DNA of 64,000 bases from Gigaspora margarita (lineage: Eukaryota; Glomeromycota; Glomeromycetes; Diversisporales; Gigasporaceae): assembly GCA_009809945.1 (NCBI GenBank), contig WTPW01000644.1, forward strand, positions 122,817 through 186,816, given 5' to 3'. The notes beneath the pieces are model-generated. The model was given only the letters and a program-made list of their open reading frames with translations. It searched no databases and was not told the origin of the DNA. The position numbers and the translations under genes were made by a program. Shown piece by piece: positions 47,114 through 56,320 of the stretch (the stretch's first letter is position 1; each line of letters begins with the position of its first letter).

Positions 47114-47479
47114 GTGGTAATCCGCAGTTAAAGGGTCAAAATTTTATAGTACAAATCAGCGGAGTTTTACTAATTGCCTTATATAGAAGTGAAATGCCGT
47201 ACATTTCTGATTATAATAAAAAATCCTATAGTAAACAATCAACAAATACTCATATCGTGTCAAATACTAATGCGATTTGAATGATTTAACTATCATTAGA
47301 ATCAGAAAAGTTGGTTCTGCAAAGTTTAATTAGAAATTACAAAAGGTTTGCTTAGTAAAAAAAATACTTTTATATGTAGAAAAGCCCCATTCGCACACTA
47401 TAGAAATTTACTATTAAATTCTGCCGTAATTGATTATAAAATGATCATCATTTTTTACCCTTTATCTGCGATTTACCAC
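47114..47479. mobile_element. TTAA-flanked MITE
   Basis: The 366-bp element starts GTGGTAATCCGCAGTTAAAG and ends CTTTATCTGCGATTTACCAC, with TTAA on both sides (47110-47113 and 47480-47483). TTAA targets are known for piggyBac and some Kolobok-type elements; which one applies here is open. The 61-codon frame in it is chance. Confidence 0.83.
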
Positions 47480-47605
47480 TTAACCATTTATCTGCCTTGC
47501 TTACATATCATTTGTATTTTTATTGCTATTTAATAATAATAAACATTTTTATTCAATATTAAATATGTTAAAGATAATTATTAATATAAAAAGATAAATG
47601 TTCTT

Positions 47606-47807
47606 GTCACCCCTTGTGACACATTTATTTGTCACTGACAATAAGGCCATATTAATATTAAAATAAAATTAGATTAGGGTTAGAATTAAGATTAATACAG
47701 AATTGCAAGAGAATCATTTTTTGTTAGAAGTGCAATAGGTATTATTTTAGTAAAATTTTGAGTTATAAATAAAGCAGTGACAAATAAGCGTGTTATGGGG
47801 GTGACAA
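47606..47807. mobile_element. Small MITE with TTGTCACCCC ends
   Basis: TTGTCACCCCTTGTGACA at the left and TTATGGGGGTGACAA at the right are inverted. A second inner pair, TTATTTGTCACTG and CAGTGACAAATAA, also matches. No clear duplication. Confidence 0.65.
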
Positions 47808-48281
47808 ATAGATTCCTTCTAATATAAAATTATATATTGTTAAAAAATAAATTTTCTAATATATAATACAATATATATAAAATATCTTTACAAATAATAT
47901 TTTACTATATTAACTACTTTTTTTTACTAATAAATTATTAAATTCATAAATAGTATTTAATACTATTTAATTTTAAAAATAAAGTTCTTAAATAAAATTA
48001 TATAGATACTATATATAGTACAAAATAATATTTAAAATTTAATATTTTGGCTCCAGCTATACAATGCTATGCATTATCCTAGTATATATAATTCTATTGT
48101 ATTATATATTTATTGTAATATTTATTATATTAATATATTTTCATTTGCTTAGATTATTATTATTTTTTTTTTTTTGGTGTTAAGATAGATTATTTTTATA
48201 ACTTACAAACTTATCATATATCTATATAACTTACATTTAAAGTAAATATATAAGTTACAATCCTTACAACTCTATATATAA
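47808..48281. other. No gene seen
   Basis: AT-rich DNA with no repeat of clear ends. Confidence 0.45.
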
Positions 48282-49240
48282 TGTAAAATTTTATTCTGAT
48301 CAACTTTTTCTAAAATAAAGAATAGATTGTCTTAGTAAAAAAATGTTTTATAAGAAAAACCAAAAATTTTCAATATTAGCATATATAAAACTTTTTTTAC
48401 TAATTTAATCTATATTTATTTTTAAGTATTATATATAAAATTTAATACTAAACAACTTTTTCTATAATATAAAGATACCAGTAGATTGTTTTAGTAAAAA
48501 AAAAGGAGGTTATTTGAGAATCCCGAAATATCTACAAAAGGGTAAGATTTTACAAAAATTACTAAATATAGAAAGATCTGCAAGAAAAAGCAAAAATAAG
48601 CAAACTAATTACTATAAAAGGGGGTTGGTTAAAGTGGAGTTAACTCAATATATGATCTACATACTGCATAAATTAATTTTTTATTTAATATCTATATATA
48701 AAAATTCTTCTAACTGCATCAAAAAAGTAACCCTAACCCTAACTAAATTTTACTCTGCTTTAACCGACCTCTATAAAAGAAAATAATTTGCACAAAAAAG
48801 GCCAAAAAAAAGCAAACTAAAACCTATCACTCTCTATATTTTAGAGTTCTATTATATGTACTGATCAGAGTTGGTCAAATCACTATTTGACCAAAAATTT
48901 ACTGGTCAAACTGGTCTGCTCAAATTGGTCAAATAGTCTGATCAAATTGGTCAAATAGCTTAAAGTCTATTAATAAAATAAAGATAGCATACAAATTAAT
49001 ATATACTATATAAATATATATGCATATATATACTATATAAATACTCTTTGACCAATTTGACCAATACTAAACCCTTTGACCAACTAGTCAAATTGGTCAA
49101 ACTGGTCTGGTTAAGCTTAACCATTAACCAGTCCATGCTAACTCTGGTACTAATATTAGAAATTTTTGGTTTTTCTTATATACCATTTTTTTACTAAAAC
49201 AATCTATATTTATAGTTTAGAAAAGTTGGTTAGAATAAAA
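48282..49240. repeat. Foldback with about 90-bp arms around a hAT-like insert
   Basis: The arm AAATTTTATTCTGATCAACT, then TTCTAAAATAAAG, then GATTGTCTTAGTAAAAAAAT, then AGAAAAACCAAAAATTTTC is at 48,282-48,385. It is mirrored at 49,150-49,240 (GAAATTTTTGGTTTTTCTTA, then TTTTTTTACTAAAACAATCT, then GAAAAGTTGGTTAGAATAAA). A third partial arm lies at 48,440-48,610. The 90-codon plus frame at 48514-48786 overlaps this repeat and has no motif, so I do not call it a gene. Confidence 0.65.
48866..49146 (-). mobile_element. hAT-like element made of TTTGACCAATTTGACC words, copy 2
   Basis: Inverted relative of the element at 40415. It starts CAGAGTTGGTCAAATCAC and ends AGTCCATGCTAACTCTG. The flanking octamers are GTACTGAT and GTACTAAT (one transition). 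Same word arrays around an AT centre; 281 bp. Confidence 0.86.
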
Positions 49241-49509
49241 TTTTATACTTTATAGTTTGTTATTGTTTATTTATTTTTATATTTTACTAAAAAAATTTTT
49301 TTCTACAAAATCATACATTTGATTGGTCAGAATCATGAGTGTGACATGTTGCAGGGTGACAAATTTATATTTCCTTTATAAAATTTATATAGAACTTATA
49401 ATGATGAATAAAATTGTCTTATTTATGAAAATCAATTTACTAATAAACAATGTATCAAAATTATTTTTTTAGTTTTTTTAAATTTTAATTTTTATTGCTT
49501 GTAATTTGT

Positions 49510-49800
49510 AATATAGTAAACAGAATCAAATAATTCTGGTACTATTTAATTTATCTTATTAAGATAAATCAAATAGTACCGAAATTGTTCAATTCTGATT
49601 ACTAGATTACAAAATATTACGTGTGCATTATAATTGGTATATATATAATAATAATTTTGTTAATTTTTAGCTTTTATTTTAATTTGCAATATTATGTAAT
49701 CTAGTAGTCAGAATTAAACAATTTTGTATCATTTAACTTGTCTCAATATGACAAATCAAATAATAACAAACTCATTCAATTCTGATTACTATATTATAAC
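49510..49800. repeat. Two adjacent palindromes of the GTCTC/GAGAC-centred type
   Basis: AGAATCAAATAATTCTGGTA and AAATTGTTCAATTCTGATTA face each other about 49,560. CAGAATTAAACAATTTTGTA and AACTCATTCAATTCTGATTA face each other about 49,750, the latter around TTGTCTCAATATGACAA. Same architecture as 3970-4072 and 51,290-51,400. Confidence 0.65.
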
Positions 49801-49841
49801 AATAGCTATAAAATTTATTTGTACTATAATACTCTTTTTAC

Positions 49842-50198
49842 TAGAGATGCATTGGTTCTAAAAAAGACTAGTTCTAGACTAGTTCCAGACTGAGACTAAT
49901 AAGGACTATGGACCGTTAAAAGGACAGGTCCTGGACCAGTCCTTGTAAATATAGCTATAATACTTGTATTACCTAATCAAATTTCTTAATCAGATATAAC
50001 ATAAATTATATAATGCTTTTGTTTATATCTGACAGTAAGTAATTATATCATTTTTGGCCAATAAGATCTTATGCATTGGGATATTATATATTATTAAAGG
50101 ACCATTTTTGGAACCAAGGATAAGACCAGACCAGGACTGTAAATCCTATAATAACAGTCTTATTAGGGACTAGACTGGACCAAACTGATGCATTTTTA
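49842..50198. mobile_element. hAT-like element made of GGACCAG/GACTAG words
   Basis: Starts TAGAGATGCATTGGTTCTAA and ends CCAAACTGATGCATTTTTA. Candidate octamers are CTTTTTAC and CTTTTTTT. Both halves carry GACTAGTTC, GGACCAGTCC and GGACTAGACTGGACC words around an AT-rich middle. The end assignment is less sure than for the other hAT-like elements. Confidence 0.65.
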
Positions 50199-50887
50199 CT
50201 TTTTTTTTTTTTATATCAAAGTTTCCACTATGGGAAAAGGCTTTTTTATTCAAGTAAATCAGATTACGGATGCCTTCAGGAGCACTCTGACATTTGTTAC
50301 ATAAATAAGTACAGCATTTTTACTTTTTACTTTATAGTTAATTCAAACTTTATAATAAAATTTACAAATGTTTTACAATAAAGCTTTGTATTTGGTTTAT
50401 TAAGATTTGAATTAGAAAAAGTCGAATCTTAGAAAAGTGACTATGGTCTAATCTTGATATAATTACTAGGTTAGTAACCAAAATTGTAACTATATAAAAA
50501 TTAATTTTTATATTTTATAATAATTAGTAAACCAAAAGATATAATTTTTTATAATTTGTAACTTTGTAAAGCTATATTAGCTTTACATGTACACCAAATA
50601 TCTTCAAAATCATATTACTATAAAGAGTTAATGCATTTTGAAAATTAAAATTTATAAATTTATATATAAAATTTCAATTTTCAAAATCATAAACTCTTTA
50701 TAAACCATTAATATTAAGAAAACAATAAAATATACTCTTTATAGTAATAAGATTTTGAAAAGATATTTGGTGCTAATATAGTTACTAGTCAGATCTTTTT
50801 AAAACCTCTTAGATAAAAAGTTATTGCTATTTAAAAAATTAAAACACTTCATCTTATACTTGTAATAATTAGTAGATGTGCTATATA
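50199..50887. other. No gene seen
   Basis: An inverted pair TACTATAAAGAGTT/TTATAAAGAGTTTATG with AATCTTACTACAAAG-like wording at 50,600-50,770 suggests an old foldback. Otherwise AT-rich. A G/C-richer patch at 50,218-50,300 has no recognised content. Confidence 0.4.
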
Positions 50888-51461
50888 AGGGAGATGGGGG
50901 TATTATGGACACCTTAAGGTTCTTACTAGCAAAACTTTTTAATAAACAAATAGATTTTTATACAATTTTTATTATTTGAACTATGCTTAATAAAGAATAA
51001 ATTACTGCAAAAAAATCTTTATATCTTATATAGTTTTAGATATAAATAATTAGTACACAAATAGTATATAAAAACTAAATTTTAGGGGTATTGTGGACAT
51101 AGCGAATAATTTTTGATCTACTGGTCCGTTTTGGATGATTTTACTACCAAAATGATCGTCTTAGCGAGACGATTCTAACAAGTACAAAATCGTTAAAATC
51201 CAATCACGGGATCCCAAGATCGTTAAAGGTTAAAATAGAAAAAATTTGCTAATTTAAAAATATATATATAAAAACTTATATTTTGTATAAATGATAATAT
51301 CTTGTGATCTAGTGGTCAGAATTGGATGAATTTTATTCCATTCAATTCGTCTCAAAGAGACGAATCGAATGGTACCAAAATTATCCAATTCCAATCATAG
51401 GATCATAAGATATCTCACCTGTCCACAATACCTCCCCTGTTCACAATACCCCCACCTCCCT
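50888..51461. mobile_element. TA-flanked foldback element with GGGGGTATTATGGAC ends
   Basis: The 574-bp element starts AGGGAGATGGGGGTATTATG and ends CACAATACCCCCACCTCCCT, with TATA on both sides. An inner pair, GGGGTATTGTGGACA and TGTCCACAATACC, also matches. It contains the GATCTACTGGTCCG, ACGATTCTAACAAG and GTCTCAAAGAGACGAATC blocks shared with 14.9-16.0 kb. Mariner-like target, non-coding. Confidence 0.75.
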
Positions 51462-51589
51462 TATATGCAATATTGTAAAGCAAACCTTATCTTAAAAACT
51501 TTGTTTCAGTACATAAAATACAAATTTTGCAAAATTTTAACTTGATTTTTAAGCTCAATTTTTTTTTCTTTTATATATAATTTTTATTT

Positions 51590-51850
51590 TATTAGAGCAC
51601 ATTTTGAACCCCTGTAAAGTGACATGTCCTGCTATTAACGTTGTGAACGGGTGACCCATACAGGTCACCTGACCTGGGTCAGCAACGTATTAAAGGGGTC
51701 CATGGGCCGGGTAGTAGCAATACCCAAGCCCTACCCATGTAATCTAGGGGCTTATATTTTTAGCTCTGCCCTGCCCTAGCCAAGCCCGGCCCTCATGGTA
51801 CTACCCTTAGGGTACCCATGGGTAGCCCTGGCCTACTCTACACGTGAGAA
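51590..51850. repeat. GC-rich GGGTACCCATGGG-type element upstream of centrin
   Basis: Words such as GGGTGACCCATACAGGTCA, CATGGGCCGGGTAG, CCAAGCCCTACCCATG and AGGGTACCCATGGG fill about 260 bp. It resembles the short-word hAT-like elements and the ends of the foldback at 14888. No clean borders. It ends about 65 bp before the centrin start, so it may form part of the promoter region. Confidence 0.55.
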
Positions 51851-51914
51851 ACAAAAATGCTGCAAACACTAAGGGACATTAATTCTTTTCGTAATATATT
51901 TCTAGTGCTGGCAA

Positions 51915-52809
51915 ATGGTAAATTCAATTTACAAAGTTTCTTTAAGATTTAGCCGATAATACATATTCCACTTAATGCAACCTGCAACCTATATAGCCAA
52001 ATAGATCTAGTAATGCGACCCAAGCCAAAGCACATTCTTCTGCGAGTACTTCTTCTCGAGGAAGTTCTAAACGTAAAAAACGAAAAACCGTTTCCAAACT
52101 CACGTTTGAACAAGAAGAAGAAATTCGCGAAGCTTTTAATTTATTCGATCCAGATGGAACTGGTGTCATGGAGGTAAAAGATTTGAAAGTAGCAATTCAC
52201 GCTCTTGGTTTCGAACCTAAAGAAGATGAATGGTTTATAAATGAAGTTGACCATCACGAAAATGGAACTATCAATTTTGAAACATTTTTAGCGATCGTGG
52301 AAACAAAAATGGTTTGATCCGGAATTTAATCTGCATATGACTATACAAAGTTAATTATTTGGTTCTCATAACAGATAGCGTATGAATTTTAAAATGATCT
52401 GCCAAACTTTGCTTTTAATTCTCATTTATAAACTTGAAAAAATTTTTTGCGAAATTTGGTTCAGCGGTTATGAGAATTAATTGATTAATTTTGTATAGCC
52501 TAATAATACCATACATTTTATTTATTTACCTTTTGGTTCATTGGAAACATATTGACGATATTGCTTTTACGATTCAAGTCTGAGCGTAACGTGGAAAATG
52601 ATTTTTTAAAGATTTTTAATCTTTTTGATGATGATGCCACTGGAAAGATAACTTTCAAAAATTTAAAACGTGTCGCTAAAGAATTAGGTGAGGATATTAC
52701 CGACGATCAATTAAGAGAAATGATTGAAGAAGCTGACCTGAACGGCGATGGTGGTGTTGATCAAGATGAGTTTATTCGTCTCCTTGCAAAGACAAACTTA
52801 TCTAATTAA
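51915..52809 (+). CDS. CDC31: Centrin (CDC31-type EF-hand protein), three exons
   Basis: Centrins are calmodulin-like Ca-binding proteins of the spindle pole body or basal body; CDC31 also serves mRNA export and repair complexes. Model: exon 1 is only the ATG (51915-51917), intron 51918-51996 (79 nt, GTAAAT to TATAG), exon 2 51997-52311, intron 52312-52578 (267 nt, GTTTGA to CAAG), exon 3 52579-52809; 182 residues. The one-codon first exon is inferred, because exon 2 has no in-frame ATG after its upstream stop and ATG followed by GTAAAT fits. A basic Ser-rich N-tail ([16 protein letters not shown]) is followed by EF-hand 1 ([12 protein letters not shown], good), EF-hand 2 ([12 protein letters not shown], weak), EF-hand 3 ([12 protein letters not shown], weak) and EF-hand 4 ([12 protein letters not shown], canonical). 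Two good and two degenerate loops are usual for centrins. Intron 2 is long because it carries a 162-bp MITE. The frame is intact. Confidence 0.92.
52339..52500. mobile_element. MITE inside centrin intron 2
   Basis: GACTATACAAAGTTAATTA and TTCTCATAAC at the left are mirrored by GTTATGAGAATTAATTG and TAATTTTGTATAGCC at the right; 162 bp. It accounts for most of the intron length. Confidence 0.75.
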
Positions 52810-53270
52810 ACTTGCGAGTCTCCATTTGTTATTTCTGATATGTATACAGTACTTTTTTTTTTTATAGATTCAATAATCCTTAATTAACTATAAATGGTTT
52901 TTATTGAAAAGATATAGCAATTTAAGAATTTAAACTGAATAAATACTGCTACTTTATTGTCTTTGCTTCAATAGAAGTTGTGGAAATTTCCACATTCAGA
53001 ATTTACACATTGAAGACTCTAAATTTACAAATTGGTTTATTATTTGCAATACTTGCAAATAATAACTTTTAAATTATGATATATATTTATGAAAGCTTGG
53101 ATAAATATTTAAAAAATTATAAATAAATTAGATATTTAGAGGGTGTGAATATTCGTAGTAGGCGCTTTTTATAATTTTCTATGCGATTTGCATAGTTCGT
53201 GATGATCTACTTATCGCATCGCTATCACATGATCGACCAATCAAATTTCAAGATCAAGGTTTTATCATTA
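52810..53270. other. Centrin 3' flank, no further gene
   Basis: A T-run at 52,850-52,863 and AT-rich DNA follow. A less AT-rich patch at 53,150-53,250 (ATGATCTACTTATCGCATCG) has no recognised content. Confidence 0.45.
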
Positions 53271-53774
53271 TATGTAAATTTATGCTCTGAACAACTTTAC
53301 TTAGTAGCAAAAAACAGGTTATCTTGACAAAAAAGTAAGTTTGCTATATGCTAAAGTTAAAAATTTTTGGTTTGTAATATAAAACCCCTTTTTTTGTCAA
53401 GACAACATGCTTTGGGCTTCTAAGTAAACTTGTTCAGCAGTAATTCTATTCGCATGAAGGTCAAAACATGTTTTCTCAAACCTTTTACTAAGTGAAAAAT
53501 AGGATTAAAGTTAGAAAAAAATTTTTTTTTTAACTTTAATACTATTTTTTACTTAGTAAAAGGTTTGAAAAAATGCGATTTGACCTTTATGCGAATAGAA
53601 TTACCTGCTGAACAAGTTTACTTAGAAGCCCAAAGCAGGTTGTCTTGATAAAAAAAAGGGTTTATATTCTAAACCAAAAATTTTTAACTTTAGCATATAG
53701 CTAACTTACTTTTTTGTCAAGATAACCTGTTTTTTGCTACTAAATAAAGTTGTTCAGAACATAAATTTACATAT
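53271..53774. repeat. Near-perfect 504-bp foldback
   Basis: Two arms of about 245 bp run nearly end to end. TATGTAAATTTATGCTCTGA at the left matches the mirror of the right end. Inside, GAACAACTTTACTTAGTAGC, CTAAGTAAACTTGTTCAGCA and TTCTATTCGCATGAAGGTCA all have mirror partners, around a GTTAGAAAAAAATTTTTTTT centre. It carries four copies of the AAACTTGTTCAG-type word. Long hairpins of this kind are known for foldback elements and can also be sources of double-stranded RNA if transcribed. Confidence 0.85.
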
Positions 53775-54530
53775 AATTGCTTTAAATTTTGTAAATATTT
53801 TTTTTACAGAGTTATATTTTGAAATCATGTTGGTTTTAAAAATAGAGGATATATTATGATTTTGGTGTTACAAATGATTTTATATATATAGAAATTAGAA
53901 ATATGCTACTAATAAAACTTTTTATAATAACATTTAATTTTTGTTAAAATTTTATAATTTTAGATTAAAACGTGCTCTTTCAAGTAATATAAATTTTTAA
54001 TAACAAAATATTTTTTAAAGATATACTTGTATATATTGTAAAGTTCTTTGTAGTCAATCCAAATTTTTTATAGTAATACAAAATAGTTGATTTTGATTGG
54101 TTTAAATCATATGATCATTATATGATTTTTGTAATATCTAATCTTCAAGTACCATAGTTCTATAAAGTACCCTGGGTATTAACCAGGAAACTCATATTAA
54201 TCACAAATAGTATAGTATTGGAAATCTTATGTTCTCATATTCTTATGAGAACATCACTTTTAATTTGAGAACATTTACAAAATTTAAGATGTTTTTTATT
54301 AAATTTTTTTTGAAAACATTAAGTTTTAAAAATATGTTCTTTATGTAAATATATAAAGTAATAAAAATTATTTTTATTAATATAGAAATTTAAATAATTT
54401 AAGTTCATAAATATTTAATTATTAATTCTTTTTTTTTAGTATTACCGCCCGCTTATAAATTACTCACAAAATTGATAGTTAATACTAAAAATAAGTACAT
54501 CTGGATCACATGATATGAGTATCATTCAAA
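53775..54530. other. No gene; a MITE fragment
   Basis: AT-rich. 54,152-54,215 is a fragment of the family nested at 14298 (CATAGTTCTATAAAGTACC, then GGTATTAACCAGGAAACTCA). Confidence 0.45.
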
Positions 54531-54887
54531 ATGAAAATTGATCTACAAAGTATATAATTTTTATATTTCAAATCGCAGTAAATATTGTAGGGTGTGATGA
54601 GTAATGTGACAAATAAAAAATAAAAAAACTCATATATAAATGACTCATGACTCACTACTATGTTTTTACTAATTAACCTGCTGAGTCTAACTCTGCATAT
54701 TACTCAAAAAATATCAAAAAATGGCAATTTACCCATGTGACAAATAAAGAAACCCAAAAATGAAAATTGATCTACAAAGTATATAATTTTTATATTTTAA
54801 ATCGCAGTAAATATTGTAGAGTGTGATGAGTAATGTAACAAATAAAAAATAAAAAAACTCCTATATAAATGACTCACAACTCACTAC

Positions 54888-55952
54888 TAGGGTTGGTAAA
54901 GTTTTTAGGTTTGGAACCTAAAACCCAAGTTTTGAAACCTGGTTTTTAAAAACCAGGTTTCAATTTTAAAACCTAGATTTTTAGGTTTGATTAAGTTTTA
55001 TATATATATATATATATATATATACTATATAATATACTGTATATATATTTTTATTTTATATGTATTAATATATTTTATTAAAGCATATATGTATATAAAT
55101 ATAATTAATATATTCATATAAATGTTGCATAAAAAAAACTGCTACTGGCTTCCAACAGCCCGCAAAGTACCAAGGAAAGTGATTTCACGCAAAGTTCTTA
55201 GCAAGTTAAGGACCCCGAGGGAAGCTAATTGTTGGTATAGCAGGTCGCATCTGGACTTTATATTGGGTGAGCCTTTGTTAGGGTGGAATAGTAATTAGTA
55301 TAGTGCAAATGCAAAACATATTGTATTAATATAGTATATTATATTTCCAATAAACAAAGACAGGACTGCTTAAAAAAAAAAAAAAAACTGCTACTAGGAT
55401 TGCAAGTTATCATTTATTAACCCTTAATGATAGGTTTTTTATTTGCAATACTAATATCAATATATAGTATAATATAACAATATTATGATTTATATTTATA
55501 TAAATTACTATACTACACACCATGCTAATAATTAATATTATAGAGTTATAGTTAAATTATTGAGTAAGTAGTTGTAATCATAGTTTGGATATTACTTTAG
55601 TAGCAGATTAATACAATATATATGAGTTATATTGTGCTCATTAATTATATTATATAAAATAAGTGTTATAGCATATTTTTAGTAGAGTTTGTAAATAAAT
55701 ATAATTATCTTTTAATATAAAATTAAATGTAAAGCTTCATGTCAACCTATAAGACTAACTCTGATAAAGTAATTTATTATTATCTTTGTTCAAACTAGGT
55801 TTTGGAGCCAGGTTTTGAAACCTAGTTTCAAACCAAACCTGAATTGGTTTAGGTTTGAAACCTAGTTTTAAAACCTAGGTTTTTAGGTTTATAAAGTAAA
55901 ACCTAAAGGTTTTGAAACCTAAACCAAACCTAAACCAACCTAACCATCCCTA
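54888..55952. mobile_element. hAT-like element made of AAACCTAGGTTTTGAAACC words
   Basis: The 1,065-bp element starts TAGGGTTGGTAAAGTTTTTA and ends CCAACCTAACCATCCCTA. It has a perfect 8-bp duplication CTCACTAC at 54880-54887 and 55953-55960. Each end carries an array of AACCTAGGTTTTGAAACC words. The middle is AT-rich and holds a SINE-like insert. No transposase. Confidence 0.9.
55147..55385 (+). mobile_element. SINE-like poly-A retroposon inside the hAT-like element
   Basis: A GC-richer block of about 220 bp starts GGCTTCCAACAGCCCGCAAA and ends GACAGGACTGCTTA plus an A-run. AACTGCTACT flanks both sides (55,137-55,146 and 55,386-55,395). TTAGCAAGTTAAGG (about 55,199) is a possible box A; a box B is not convincing. 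No coding frame. It is the youngest layer of a three-layer stack: tandem repeat, hAT-like element, SINE. Confidence 0.78.
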
Positions 55953-56320
55953 CTCACTACTATGTTTTTACTAATTAACCTGCTGAGTCTAACTCAGCAT
56001 ATTACTCAAAAAATATCAAAAAGTGACAATTTATCCATGTGACAAATAAAGAAACCCCAAAAATGAAAATTGATCTACAAAGTATATAATTTTTATATTT
56101 CAAATCGCAGTAAATATTGTAGGGTGTGATGAGTAATGTGACAGATAAAAAATAAAAAAACTCCTATATAAATGACTCATGACTCACTACTATGTTTTTA
56201 CTAATTAACCTGCTGAGTCTAACTCTGCATATTACTCAAAAAATATCAAAAAGTGACAATTTACCCATGTGACAAATAAAGAAACCTCAAAAATGAAAAT
56301 TGATCTACAGAGCACATAAT

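Larger units (their letters stand above)
54531..56320 (+). repeat. Tandem repeat, 230-bp unit, three-plus copies, split by a hAT-like element
   Basis: TGAAAATTGATCTACAAAGT starts units at 54,532, 54,761, 56,064 and 56,294. Subtracting the inserted element and its 8-bp duplication (1,073 bp), the spacing is 229-230 bp throughout. Units include GGGTGTGATGAGTAATGTGA, AATTAACCTGCTGAGTCTAA and CATGTGACAAATAAAGAAAC and differ by only a few bases. Confidence 0.88.

Noticed and set aside
48514-48786. 90-codon plus-strand frame
   Set aside because: It overlaps the arms of a foldback repeat; composition is low-complexity and no motif is present.
51972-52169. 65-codon minus-strand frame over centrin
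   Set aside because: Antisense shadow of centrin exon 2.
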